This document shows, in pieces, positions 32,291 to 43,389 of a stretch of 64,000 nt of DNA (position 1 is its first letter; each line of letters begins with the position of its first letter). Below the pieces are notes generated by a model. The model was not told the origin of the DNA. It worked only from the letters and a program-made list of their open reading frames with translations, and searched no databases. The DNA lies in the NCBI GenBank assembly GCA_027627225.1, contig JAPFQT010000079.1:699501-763500 (forward strand), written 5' to 3'. Position numbers and translations under genes: made by a program. The stretch is from Congeria kusceri (taxonomy: Eukaryota > Mollusca > Bivalvia > Myida > Dreissenidae).

Positions 32291-32709
32291 AGTTTTATTT
32301 GAATGCTCCTGATAAAATCGTCAGTTTTTTATAAATAATAGTTGGTTCTAAACCACCACTTTTACATGTCACGTGATCCAAAAATACAACGTTCATCGGT
32401 CTCCTAAAGACGCTTTTTTCCGGTTCCTGTGTTTCATCGATCCCGTACAGACGCATTCCGCCTTCAATGGTGCTCCTGTTTTCAATCGACTGCGGGGACA
32501 AAGCCGGTTGCTATTGGAAACCAGCAACAGTTAAGTCAAAACGACATCACGTATTCACGTAATTTGCAAGTCAACGTTTGTATTAAAGTCACTGCCTCTC
32601 AAATTAAAAATTATTTATTTAGGAAAATGTTTATTAATTTTAGTTATTAACTAGAAATTGTGACATCTCTATCGTCGAATGTTATAATCCCTTAGTTTTA
32701 ACGTAGTTA
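32291..32709. other. Spacer, nothing certain
   Basis: No feature recognised. Confidence 0.5.
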
Positions 32710-32888
32710 TTTTAGCTCGATTGCGTCGAAAGCCATATGCTTATTGAGTCATTTTCAAGTCATTTCCTGGGTAGAACCAATATTGGTGTCTTTTGAGGAA
32801 TATTTTTCGAACGGTCATTGAGTAGGGATCGAACTCGTGACCTCCCTAACGCATGGCGGATACCATATCCTTAACACCATTACGGCCT
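32710..32888 (-). mobile_element. tRNA-derived SINE, minus orientation
   Basis: TTTAGCTCGATTGCGTCGAA to ACACCATTACGGCC; box B complement GGGATCGAACTCGTGACCTC is intact. Confidence 0.85.
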
Positions 32889-33300
32889 CCATTAATCCGT
32901 TAAATATACACTTACTAAATTGGCTTTGTGTAACCAAATGGCAGCTTTAACTCGCAAAGTCTGAGTTGTGTAAAAAATTGTTACACATGGGTGACATTTA
33001 TCTGAATTAGTAACATTAAAACTGATATTAACTTTATTTATCATTATTTAAAAGTCGGAAAAATATTGGGGTTTAAAAAAAATATGTAGATACTTGCTTC
33101 CAAAGTTGTACGAGTTGCCATTTGCGTTAATTTAATTTGCCATAATTATGAATTGTAGATTAATAATGTTCTATAGCAATTAACACAAAGCAGGCAGTAT
33201 AAAACAACACTGTGGCATGCAATTAAATATAAAATGTATTTATGGATTTTTTTTAATTATATCTGACGTGTTGTGTCCACTGAGTGATTGGTATGCTGCA
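32889..33300. other. AT-rich spacer
   Basis: Nothing recognised. Confidence 0.5.
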
Positions 33301-34009
33301 GAAGTGCCGTTTCTCTGTGCCCGATTCCGACGACACCCCAATCTCAGTTTTGCTCCATTACGGTGACAGCAGAGTCTGATGTAGACATCAGTCCAAGTTC
33401 GATACAGGCGACGACGACCCAATGTAGGTCTTTGTTTGTATATATGATAACTATTTTCAGAGAGTCATGCCGCAAATCAGAGCTGGATGAAGAAAAAAAC
33501 AACAACAACAAAAAACACCATTTGATGCAGACAACAGCCATGTGAAAAAAATAACAACCAGAGTTTGATGCAGACGACAATACGTGGCGACAAATCAAGC
33601 TAAGTTTTATTTTTATATTGTTGATGTTCTTTCAAAGTAACGTGTTGGCAGCCAAGAATTTTGTGTCAAATACAACCAGGGGCCAAGACCGACGACGACT
33701 CATTGTAGATGAAGAAAACAACCAGAAACCAATGCCGACGACAACACTGGCTAAGTCTTATTTTATTCTTTTAAGAATGCAGTCCACAGACAGAGCCAGA
33801 TGCAGATGGCAGTCAGAGCTAGATGACAACGAAGATCTGGCCTCCATGACAACAATGACGCATGCGCAGAAAACCACTGAAGGGCATCGTCAACTGATTT
33901 AACGTCTATTGACTTAATATTTTAGTTTAAGAATAGGTCGTGCCGTGCGTAAGATCAACTGAACATGTCTGTTAATATGTTTTAGCTTCACAAGTATGAT
34001 TAGTGTAGT

Positions 34010-34171
34010 TTAAACCTATTTATATTTGATCGATTATGTGGAAAGACAAAGGCGTATTGAGATACATGGCTCATGGAGTCACTTTTGAGTTCGTGTGTAG
34101 AACCAGTACTTGGCATCGAATTCGGGACCTTCAGATCGAAAGGCGGACACCATACCATCTAAACCAGTGAC
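34010..34171 (-). mobile_element. tRNA-derived SINE in composite unit, minus orientation, diverged
   Basis: TTTGATCGATTATGTGGAAA to AAACCAGTGAC, with AGAACCAGTACTTGG and GGCGGACACCATACC. Internal deletion around the AGAAAGAT region. Confidence 0.8.
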
Positions 34172-34546
34172 ATTTTAAATGGTTCGTGAACATGTATGTG
34201 TAAAGATATAAATTGCACGAATAATATACGCTGGCTATATAGCAAAGCTTAATTTTTAGTTTGTAATATTTTCCTCTTTGTACATATTGTGTTGTCAAAA
34301 AGATTCAATTATTTTAGAAGCCAGTGAAGTAGTGTTTAACCGCAGACGACAACACGAGCTAAATAACGACCATGACACATGAGCAGAAAAGTCCGAAACA
34401 AATGGAGGACAACAACTGAATTAGCGTGCATGGTTATGTTTTCTTTTTATTTTAAATACATTTTATAATAATAAACGCCGGGATTTTTGTGAGCTCAACG
34501 TTTCTGTTGATTTGTTTTGGTTGTACTAGTGATGAGGATTTTAGTT

Positions 34547-34756
34547 TAGTTTAAAGTATTTGTCTAAGCTCTATTGTGTCGAAAACTTGAGCTTATGGAT
34601 ACACTTCTGACACTTCAAGTCCGTCTTCTGGGTAGAACCAGTACTTGGTGTCTTTTTGAGAAAGTTATTTTGAACGTTTCCCTCTTAGGGATCGAACAAA
34701 GGACCTACCAATCGCAAAGAGGACACCATAATAAATAACCGTATACCACTGCGAAC
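34547..34756 (-). mobile_element. tRNA-derived SINE in composite unit, minus orientation
   Basis: AAGCTCTATTGTGTCGAAAA, GTAGAACCAGTACTTGGTGT, GGATCGAACAAAGGACC and TACCACTGCGA. A few inserted bases near AATAAATAACCG. Confidence 0.85.
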
Positions 34757-35088
34757 TTACTGACATTTTAAGTGATTCCTTAAAACTTGAAAATGTTTAA
34801 TGTTTATTTTGCAATATTTACCCCTTAATTTACAGATGAATCTATTTCAAAATAATTTCAGCAATTTTAGAAGCCGTTTAGTACTCTTTAGATGCAGACG
34901 ACCACACAAGCTAAATGACAACAATGACGCATGCGCAGAAATTAGATAAAGGGCAACATCAACTGATTTAACGAGCATGGCCGTGATGTTTTAAATTACA
35001 ACAATACAAGTCGTGATTTGCGTAAGATCAGCGTTAAATTTCTCTAAATGAGCTTGGGTTGCACTATTGATGAGAATTTTAGATTATT

Positions 35089-35168
35089 TTTTATTTAAGC
35101 TCGATTGTTTCGAAAGCCTGAGCTTGCGACACTTTGAAAACAGTTTTTTTTTAGTAAAAGCCAGTACT
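35089..35168 (-). mobile_element. Truncated SINE fragment, minus orientation
   Basis: Only the 3' tail part remains (TTTAAGCTCGATTGTTTCGA to AAAGCCAGTACT). The tRNA-like head and the core that should follow are missing. Confidence 0.7.
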
Positions 35169-35287
35169 AACTTAATGAGCATGGACGTAATGATTTTGTT
35201 TTATTTTCAAGCATAAGCTTACGGTTAACGTTATATTTCTGTAGATTTATTTTAGTTGTACTGTTGATAAGAATTTTAGTTTTGTTT

Positions 35288-35459
35288 CAAAATATTTAAG
35301 CTCAGTTTTGTCGCAAACCTGTGGTTGAGACACTTTCAAGTGTGTTTTCTAGGTAAAGCTATTACTTGGTGTCTTTGAGAAAGTTCTCTCAAAAGGGATG
35401 GAACTCCGGGCCTTCCGATCGCATGGAGAACACCATATCATTTACACCACTATCACCTC
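35288..35459 (-). mobile_element. tRNA-derived SINE in composite unit, minus orientation
   Basis: TTTAAGCTCAGTTTTGTCGC, TTACTTGGTGTCTTTGAGAA, CCTTCCGATCGCATGGAGAA and TTACACCACTATCACC. Confidence 0.85.
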
Positions 35460-35895
35460 ACTAAGAATTTAATTGGTTCGTTAAAACCTTAAAATATATA
35501 ATTATAAATACAAATAAATAGCAATACGATGAATAACAAAAATAATAGGTTGACAAGGAAAATTATTTTAATAGTCTTATTTTTAACATTTTCTCTACAT
35601 GTACAAAAGTCTGTTCAATGTTGAACTTATTTCAGCAATTTAAGTAGCCAGTGTAGCAGTTTCATAGTCCCAGACAACAACACAAGCTAAATGGCGACAA
35701 TGACGCATGCGCAGGAAACAAATCGAGGACAACATCAACTGATTTAACTAGCACAGGCGAAATGTTTTTCAGATATTTTAAAATTTGATACTATAAAAGT
35801 CGTGATTTGCGTAAATAAATATTTAGAATAAAAGCCGGGATTTGCGAAAAATCTACATTATATTTGTTCCTTTCACTAAGGAGAAAATGGTTTTT

Positions 35896-36087
35896 AAGTT
35901 ATTTATTAAAGTTCGATTGTGTCGAAAGCCTTTGGGTAATTGAGACACGTTCAAGTCCCGTCTTCTGGGTAGAACCAGTACTTGGTGTCTTTTTGAGAAT
36001 TTCTTTCGAACGCTCTCCTGGTAGGTATCAAACTCGGGACCTCCCGATCGCAAGGCGGACACCATATCAACTACCCCACTGCGACTC
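35896..36087 (-). mobile_element. tRNA-derived SINE in composite unit, minus orientation, best preserved
   Basis: TTAAAGTTCGATTGTGTCGA, AACCAGTACTTGGTGTCTTT, TCCCGATCGCAAGGCGGACA and CCACTGCGAC. Confidence 0.9.
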
Positions 36088-36170
36088 CACATAGATTTTA
36101 AGTGGTTCGTTATAACTTTAAATATGTAGATAAAGATACAATGCAGCACTATATGTGAGGATGACAGCCC

Positions 36171-36795
36171 CACTATCTCTCCCATCGTGCAGTAGAGACT
36201 GCCATTCACACATTGGTCAAACCAGCCATCGACGAAGCCCTTCTAGTCGCAAAGCCACTAATTCTTAAGGGAGCATTATCCATTGTCAACTAACGACGAA
36301 GGAGCCCTACTAAAAGACAAAAAACGGCAGGTAAATGAATGGAATTTTTCTAATAACTGGACGGCTTTCCACAGGTTTTCACTGCGGCTAATTACAAGCT
36401 ATTTAAAAGTTGAACGTTTTCTTTTAAGCGCAGGTTAACATGAGTTTAACAATGCTTGACGAATGCATTAATAACATTATTTGGGACTAATCCCATATTT
36501 TTTTTTTTTTTAATTTGGTTTGACTATTCGAAAGTGCGTCGAAAAAATGTTTGATACGATACATACAGATTATTGTGATGATGGTCATTAAGCCTTGGTA
36601 CTATTTTGTTATGAAGTTGTAATGATAATGTTGTAGTTTGTTTTTTTAATCCATTTACAGAAACTAACGAAAATCGTAATTTTCGATTTGCAAAGACACT
36701 GCAGTGGTCTGTATTTATGTCGTTTGATTTACATGTATCGATTCGTCCATGTTTATAACGATTCTCACTTGCATTTTACCGAATGATTATACTGG
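36171..36795. other. AT-rich spacer, nothing seen
   Basis: No feature recognised. Confidence 0.5.
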
Positions 36796-36799
36796 TTTC

Positions 36800-37180
36800 A
36801 ATGCAGACTAACAACCAGACCCCGATGCCGGCGACAACCAGCGGATGATATAGGCGTCAACCAGCGGAGATTCCGACGACAATCTGTACTTTATGCCGAC
36901 GATAACCAGGGCAATGCCGATGACAACCAGCGGACGATGCCGACGACAGTCGGCGTACGATGCAGACGACAATCAGCGTACGATGCTGACGACAATTCGC
37001 GTACGATGCCGATGACAACCAGCGTACGATGCCGACGATAGCAAACAGACGATGGCGATGTCAACCAGCGGACGATGCCGGCGACAATCAGCACTCGATG
37101 CCGATGACAACCAGCGGACAATGCCGGCGACAATCATCACTCGATGCCGACGACAACCAGTGCACGATGCAGACCACGAG
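36800..37180 (+). repeat. Second 23-bp minisatellite array (about 16 copies)
   Basis: Unit GTACGATGCCGACGACAACC then AGC, 23 bp. TGCCGACGACAACCA is shared with the unit at 30,334-31,705, so the two arrays are one family with different flanking letters in the unit. Confidence 0.9.
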
Positions 37181-37436
37181 CATAAATGGTAATTTTGTAA
37201 AGTGTATTTTCAAGAATTCACGTGAAATATAGTTGCTATTAGAAAACGATCAAATATGAATGATATGCAGGGCTATTAACAGTTGTAAGAATGCGATGTC
37301 GTCTGTGGTTTAATAAATTATAAAAAATCTGGTAAACTATTTGAAACCAACATATTTTTGTACAATAAAGCACGGTTTCATCATGTTTGTGCTACAAATA
37401 TGTTTGATATGACGATAATTTATGATGATGATATAA
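37181..37436. other. AT-rich spacer
   Basis: Nothing recognised. Confidence 0.5.
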
Positions 37437-37552
37437 TAGTATTATTTTGATGATGATGATAATGGTGGCTGCGGTGGTGGTGGTGGTGGTGGTGGTGATG
37501 ATGGTGATGATGATGATGATTATGACGGTGATGATGATGATGATCAAACTTT
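37437..37552. repeat. GAT/GGT trinucleotide microsatellite
   Basis: Runs of GATGATGAT and GGTGGTGGTGGT with interruptions. Confidence 0.95.
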
Positions 37553-37804
37553 TATTATCCATTCATAGGCAAGAAAGTCTAAATTATTGTACATCTACTT
37601 TCTTTTTTGCAGAAATGCCCTAAATGGAAAAGCACGGTTACCAAAAACATAAGGAACAACACATGATCGAAGTGTCATAGGAAAACGGACAATTAATTAT
37701 GTAACATAAAGAGAAGAACAATGCATTATCGATACGTGAAGGAAACAGACAGATAATTTCCTTGACTAATTCAAATATACCCATATAAGCATGATAATCA
37801 TTGT

Positions 37805-38018
37805 ATACTTAAGGCCATTACAACGCAACTTATGGTTCGATTATGACTTCAAATTATCTTACTGGGAGAAATGATTTCTGCCTTATTCGACCATAACATT
37901 AAACTAAAGGCCAGTCACGTGGTTTAATCCAACACGCTGATGTGAAACAAATAATGACTACTCTGAATAAAAAAACAGCATAGTTTCTAAAAAGTTGCAG
38001 TTAAAATGGCCTTAAGTA
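37805..38018. mobile_element. MITE-like element with TACTTAAGGCCATT ends
   Basis: Left TACTTAAGGCCATTACAACG, CAACTTATGG; right end reverse-complemented TACTTAAGGCCATTTTAACT, GCAACTTT. About 214 bp. Inner inverted ATGGTTCGA/TCGACCAT pair. Confidence 0.75.
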
Positions 38019-38650
38019 CGATAGCAATTCATTGACACGTGATGTTAGACTTGAAAGATAACATACATTTCTAGCATACATTCGACCTGTTAATTATGAC
38101 GACTACAGTATTTATGATAGTCTATATTGTAATAATAGTTGTTTACATTTTATTCAATTTCAAACTGTTAATAGCTCTAGTAACAAATTAATAGTAACAG
38201 TCAACTGTTAAGGAATCCAGCAACAGCACAACAACATGTTACTGGTTCTTGTGTATTATATGATTTTTTTACGGTACATATTTAAAGTAACGAATCCGTA
38301 TTCAATATTTTTAACAATCGACAAATAAATGTACATGTATTTACAAAAACATTTTGACGACTTGTCATACTAAAAAAACAAATATTGAATAACTGCTGCT
38401 CATGGGGTTTTTTTTTGGATTAAGTACAACTTGATAAAAAAAATTAATTTATAGCAATGAAAACAGTTGCGCTGTTGAAACGTTTAATGTGTTTTTATGT
38501 AAAAGTTTTGTTAATTACAGATTTGGAAGCTTTAATTATACTTTGACATTTTTTTTAGCTGCGTTATACTTCGTGTTTTTTAGTATTTCTATCGATAAGA
38601 ATGTACATGTCGGAAATATTAGTAAGAGATGAATTGCAAATACAATTAAT
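38019..38650. other. AT-rich spacer, nothing seen
   Basis: No feature recognised. Confidence 0.5.
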
Positions 38651-38654
38651 GAAT

Positions 38655-39120
38655 TAATTCCAGGCAGCAGCCATCAACACAACCAAACCAGTGGCAAAAG
38701 CAACATATTTTACCACAACAACCAACATATTTCTAGAACTACAACATCAATAACAACAGCAACAGCTACTTCTACTACTACTAACAATTACTATTATGAC
38801 GTCGGCTAAAAATTACTACTGCTTCCATTCACATCGACATTGCCTGCTGCTGCTACTACTTCTGCTGCGGATACTGCTGCTTTGCTACTACTGCTGCTGT
38901 GGATACTGCTGCTGCTGCTGTTGATACTACAGCTGCTGCTGCAACTACAGATGAAGCTTCTACAGTTATATATGCTGCAGTTGCAACTACTCCACTAATA
39001 ACAACAATAATAATGATAGAAATAATAAAAACAATAATAATAATAATAATAATAATTACAATCATTACAAGAATGACAATAACAATTATAACAATTTCAT
39101 AAATAAACAAATAAATAAAA
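38655..39120. repeat. Impure CTG/ACT/AAT trinucleotide microsatellites
   Basis: CAACAGCAACAGCTACTTCT, then CTGCTGCTGCTACTAC runs (38,840-38,960) and AATAATAATAATAATAAT at 39,032-39,057. Several frames are open simply because of the repeat composition. Confidence 0.9.
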
Positions 39121-39430
39121 TAATACAATACTAGGGCAGGCTAAACAAGGAGACCAGATGGCCCGAGTAGTTGCTGTGAGAGTGTGGGGAGACTTGGGAG
39201 AGAGATGTGGTTAGTGTTGTGTAGGGTAGTGTAGGGTAGAAGGTGCCTCTGGTCTGGCTAGCGTTGTATGCCGAGAAAAACACTTTTAAACAGTTAAAAT
39301 CAGTAGGATATCAATATGTAACATGCAAATACAAAATAAATATTGTCGAAATAAAAGAAAAATAACATAAAACTAAAATTCTGAAATAATACATGTATGA
39401 TATATTAATCAAATAAAAAGATACGTATTT
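39121..39430. other. Spacer between microsatellites
   Basis: Contains GTAGGGTAGTGTAGGGTAG at about 39,220-39,238. Otherwise nothing. Confidence 0.5.
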
Positions 39431-39862
39431 GCTGTATTCAGCAGCTGCTGCTTTCTGTTGCTGCTTCTACCTATGCAACTACTGCAGCTTCAACTACTAC
39501 TGAAACTACTGCTGTAGCTGCTACTTCTACCACTGTTGCAGCTGCTACTACTGTTACACCTGCTACTGCTGCCGTTACCTATACTGATATTGCTATTGCA
39601 TCTACTGCTGGAGATGCTGCGGCTACTACTGCTACTGCTTCTGATATATACGCAGCTGAAACAATTGACACAGTTAAAGCTGCTACTGTTGTTGTTCCTG
39701 CTACTGTTGCTGCTACTTGTGAAGTTGTTACTGCTACTGTTGCTTTTGCTACTGCTCCAATTCCACTACTTTCAACGCTTCAACGTCTACTTCCACTACT
39801 TACTTCTATTAATATTCACACCAACCACTACCACTGCTGCTGCTGTTGTTGATGCTGGTAAA
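39431..39862. repeat. Impure GCT/ACT trinucleotide region
   Basis: Long stretch of GCTACTGCT-like triplets. Two plus frames stay open (an Ala/Thr-rich one over 39,409-39,852 and a Leu-rich one over 39,536-39,886), as expected for triplet repeats. No ATG opens the Ala/Thr-rich frame. Confidence 0.85.
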
Positions 39863-40102
39863 ACTTGTTGTAATGCTACTGATTAGTGATCTTTTCTAAG
39901 CAGAGTTTCAGACATTAATCGATTCCATTGTTACTTTTATCGCTGCATTAGACGACTGTTATAGATTTAATCGTTCCTTTTATATGTTAACCCAAACTTT
40001 ATTTGCTATCTCCGCTAATGTGATTATATTGTTGCTGTTATTTGTTTGTCTGTCTATACATTAATTAGCAACTTTTTGAAATTAGTATTGCAGGTGACGT
40101 AA
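39863..40102. other. Spacer, nothing seen
   Basis: No feature recognised. Confidence 0.5.
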
Positions 40103-40272
40103 CAGGGGCGTGTCGACGGTAGATCGACGATAGCATTTACCGAGAATTAATATTAATGCTTTGTTAATATAAAGCGTTGTTAAATAGGATGTCTTTGTGT
40201 CTATAAACAGTCGGCAAAGGTTATATAATTTCAATATATAATATTCATAGGAAATACCTCGATACGCCCCTG
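40103..40272. mobile_element. hAT-like MITE with CAGGGGCGTRTCGA ends
   Basis: Left CAGGGGCGTGTCGACGG, right end (reverse complement) CAGGGGCGTATCGAGG. 170 bp, AT-rich centre. No matching 8-bp flanks found. Confidence 0.7.
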
Positions 40273-40630
40273 TAATATTACGCAGACTTCTCAAAAGTGG
40301 TTTATGCTTTAAACGTGTGTTAGTACAATTTATTAATTTTTTGCTTCCGTTATTTTTTCCAGTAATGTATTTATTCGAAATTTGTTTTGGTTTGAAACAT
40401 TATTTTTATATGGTAAGTTTATAATATATATAAATTATAAATATGTGAAAAAAAATAAACGTTGTGTTTTATTATTATATGTATTATATCCACCATAATA
40501 CAAATAAAACAAAACAAGAAACATTAAATTTTGTCTATGACGACAGAGCATGTTTCAAGTCTTGTGAATCTCTGAACCGAATTGTCTTTAGGCCAAATTG
40601 TCTTTGCACCTAACTGTCTTAGGATCACAC
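40273..40630. other. AT-rich spacer
   Basis: Nothing recognised before the promoter-like block. Confidence 0.5.
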
Positions 40631-40631
40631 A

Positions 40632-40728
40632 ATACTTCAACTTCCGGTAAAATGGCGGAAATGTCAAAACACAATTGTAATTTTGCAGTTTATGAACAGA
40701 TTTTGTAGTTAATTATGGCGTGGCAACG
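40632..40728 (+). promoter_or_regulatory. Promoter-like block and possible first exon
   Basis: AACTTCCGGT (ETS-type site) is followed at once by AAAATGGCGG (YY1-type AANATGGCGG), a pairing common at housekeeping-type start sites. An ATG at 40,654-40,656 opens an 18-codon frame (MAEMSKHNCNFAVYEQIL) that stops. A second ATG at 40,715 gives ATGGCGTGGCAACG then donor GTAAAT (40,729), leaving phase 2. It points toward the plus-strand exons at 43-49 kb, and its phase would fit the exon at 47,018, but the link is unproven. Confidence 0.35.
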
Positions 40729-40884
40729 GTAAATATTGGTTGTTTTCATGTCTATACACAATAATGAAACGAATAACGTAACTAAACAGCACAGATCTGA
40801 ATATTTAATATCGAAAAAAACGAAACAAAGTAATCGTCAAATGTAAAGCACATAAAAACGATAGTGACCAGGCGAAATGACAAG

Positions 40885-41245
40885 TGCACAGGCACTAGGT
40901 CTGGGATGCACCTATCAATATCTTCTCCCGTGGGAGGGGGGGAGGGGCAGCGTCGGGATGCCCCAGGGGACTTTTTTTTGGGCGGGGGGGGGGGGGGGGG
41001 GCTTATTCCAAACCATAGAGCAAAGCTTTTGTCTTTTTTGTTTTTGTCTTAATATCCACAGTGGGAGATGCTTGGTGTATCAATATTAAGTGGATCTAAA
41101 ATCCGACCTATGGCTATGTCCTCGGATCTGGAATTATACAGCGTGTTAAGTTCCCGCTTGTTGGGAATCGCTTTCAGTCTAAAGGCCCGTATATGCCCTG
41201 CGCTCCCCCCTGGGGGGAAAAAATATTGACAGGTGCAGGACACAG
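40885..41245. repeat. Inverted repeat with 18-base poly(G) run
   Basis: TGCACCTATCAATATCTTCT (about 40,908) and GAAAAAATATTGACAGGTGC (about 41,216) are inverted relatives, flanked inward by G-rich sequence. A pure run of 18 G lies at 40,984-41,001. Probably an old foldback/MITE-type element. Confidence 0.6.
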
Positions 41246-41693
41246 AGCAACTTAATTGAAATTGGCACAGAATTACTCGTGGCAGCATTACTTGTTTGGC
41301 CCTTGGTAAATATTGAGTATAGTGACGTGGGCAAAAATTGCCCATATATAAATAGATGTCCTTAACTTGATAGTCCAAATTCTTATTACACTGCAGATCT
41401 GTTATATCACGCTTTGCTGGGCCCATGTATCGTGACAAGCCTTTTCCCAGGACCCTAGCCAAATTTGGGAAAATTTGTGTTGTAAAACCTCCATATTGGG
41501 AAAAAATGTTATAGGTAAAATAAAGTCTTGGACTTGTAAAAAACAACAACAGATTTCTAACTATAAATTGGGAACTATATTTTTCAAAATAGCTTTTTTT
41601 TTTACAATATATGATCATTGTTTTAGCATAAAAATTTTCAGTTGTATAAAGAATTTGGGTCAAATTGGGATTTTTTTTGGCAATTGGGAACAA
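41049..41693 (-). CDS. Unexplained 214-codon open frame, probably transposon-associated
   Basis: The longest minus-strand frame outside the tandem arrays. It starts MFPIAKKNPNLTQILYTTEN, is Tyr/Phe rich, and its C-terminal third (SCSVSCTCQYFFPPGGSAGH) is encoded by the inverted-repeat segment noted at 40,885-41,245. No recognised domain, signal peptide or splice site. TTGGGAAAA-type phrases on the plus strand over 41,460-41,700 look like another dispersed repeat. Length is unusual for chance, but overlap with repeats makes a host gene unlikely. Confidence 0.2.
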   Translation of the reverse strand: MFPIAKKNPNLTQILYTTENFYAKTMIIYCKKKSYFEKYSSQFIVRNLLLFFTSPRLYFTYNIFSQYGGFTTQIFPNLARVLGKGLSRYMGPAKRDITDLQCNKNLDYQVKDIYLYMGNFCPRHYTQYLPRAKQVMLPRVILCQFQLSCSVSCTCQYFFPPGGSAGHIRAFRLKAIPNKRELNTLYNSRSEDIAIGRILDPLNIDTPSISHCGY

Positions 41694-41699
41694 TTAAGC

Positions 41700-43086
41700 G
41701 TATTTATCATTGGGAATGTGTCAGTTAGTCTGACTCATGGTGACGCTAGGAAAAGGCCTGCGTGATCGCGATACAACTTGTCAGGTCATTCATGTACATA
41801 TAGATATGCATGTATGCATTAGCCTATTTTCACGATCTTAAAACATAAACTTCAATTAACTCGCCTTTTTCATTGTTGTTAACATCCACAATTTGTTATA
41901 TCCATGTTTAATATATTCCGTTAGTATATAAAACATAATATTATTCCTTGTAATTTATTTCAAGTTGCATGTAATAAATTCCAAATCCGAAATGCCTATC
42001 AAAATTTTACTGTTTGCATGACGTAACACGCATCCTATTTAAACTGCACATGCATTTCGTGTAAATCATCTGTTTAGCTAGAAAAGCATGAGTATTGATT
42101 GCTGTATGAAAACTTGGTTACAGGTAGCGCAGAAAACATTGAGATCTTTACTTTTCTATAAAAGTTTCAATAGGCATAACAATAAAATTGGTTATCTATT
42201 TAGCGAACAATGTGCCATTTCTTAAACAAAACAGAAAGAGGAAAATGTTACGCCGTATCAGTTACGTTATTTTCGTTCCGATAGGTCAATATTGATCTAT
42301 GACATACGGTTACTGTATATACCCTCCAAATGGACGGGCTGTAATTCAACATCTAATTAAAGCGACAGCAGTGAAAGGACGTTGTCATAGGTGACACGCG
42401 CAATATAAGCTGAAGATGGGTCGGGTTATTGTTTTTCACACTACAAGAGTGTGAATGTGAATGAAAGAGTAGCAATGTAGGTGCGAAAATCCAGACTACA
42501 CTGGATTTATTTATGAATGCTGTGTAAAAGCCTATTTGCGATATATTGGATGTCGCAAAATAACGGATGGTGATATAATAGATCTGCATTGTAATAAGAC
42601 ATTCAACGAAATTAGTGTTACTTTTTATATAAATTCGCTGTATCTAGACAATATTGCACATATAAAAAGTAGCTAAATATTGGCAACCAGAGCCTTACAA
42701 GTAATGCTATACCGTTGCAAGTATATGAGTCACAGACCTAACCATTGAAAGACCATCTACGTGGTGGACAGTTTTGCTAAAACAACACATATTGCAGCTG
42801 TCAAATTTCTGTCGCTACTTCTACATGGCATAATGCTGAAATAACATAGTTTATTGCAGTTGATATTGTATGGCCTATGCTAGAATGGGCAAGTCCTTCA
42901 AACAAACTATTGTGAAGACTGTTACTATAGTATAAATATATATATAAGAATACATATAAAGTATAAATATTGAGTTGTAGAAGATGAATTTGCAGCTTAT
43001 AAAGCTTCAAACATGAATTCATAATTAAGAGTGCATATATTTTATAATATATAATAAATACACAGTTCATATTCATCCTTTCAAAG
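41700..43086. other. AT-rich; nothing certain
   Basis: May be intron. No exon recognised; only a short inverted CACACT..AGTGTG at about 42,440. Confidence 0.4.
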
Positions 43087-43203
43087 AAATCATGGACTAC
43101 AAGCTTGAAGATCTTCAACAAGCATTAACAGTGGAAACCAAAATGCAGAAACAACTAGAAAACGCTTGCAGACCTCCACCAAGATGGCTCATTCCCCATT
43201 ATG
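43087..43203 (+). CDS. Coiled-coil exon of an unknown gene
   Basis: After a CCTTTCAAAG acceptor the exon opens with two leftover bases (AA), then ATC and ATG (43,092), and encodes MDYKLEDLQQALTVETKMQK then QLENACRPPPRWLIPHY, stopping at a GTATGC donor (43,204). 117 bases, phase 1 at both ends. The first 24 residues have heptad-like Leu/Met spacing typical of a coiled coil; the Pro-rich RPPPRW follows. Reading past the donor gives only 15 more codons before TAA (43,248-43,250). Fits in phase with the terminal exon at 49,142. Function unknown. Confidence 0.5.
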
Positions 43204-43389
43204 GTATGCAACTAATGAGTTACAGCATAATGTGTCAGTTTGCTGAATAATAAGGAATCCTTCATAAAAGTCCTGGATCAGGTTGTGATTGGGATCACCA
43301 TCATAATCAAATCATTGTTCATGGACACATTTCCAATCTTCCCAGGAAAGTTCATGCAAATACGTACATAACTTTTTATGATCTGCAAA

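Larger units (their letters stand above)
33300..36170. repeat. Composite tandem field: GACGACAAC core plus reverse SINE, units of ~520-780 bp
   Basis: Core order GATGCAGACGACAAC, ACAAGCTAAATGAC, AATGACGCATGCGCAG, GGACAACATCAACTGATTTA and CGAGCATGG occurs near 33,860, 34,377, 34,929 and 35,705. Each core is followed by AT-rich sequence with shared phrases (GTCGTGATTTGCGTAA, TTGTACTAGTGATGAG-like), then a minus-oriented SINE, then TTTAAGTGGTTCGTTA-like sequence and TTTCAGCAATTTTAGAAGCC before the next core. One unit near 35,090-35,200 is truncated. The repeat of the same succession shows tandem duplication of a core+SINE block, followed by divergence. Confidence 0.8.

Noticed and set aside
39409..39886. 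Ala/Thr-rich mucin-like frame and Leu-rich frame
   Set aside because: Trinucleotide repeat makes several frames open; the Ala/Thr-rich frame has no ATG and neither has splice sites.
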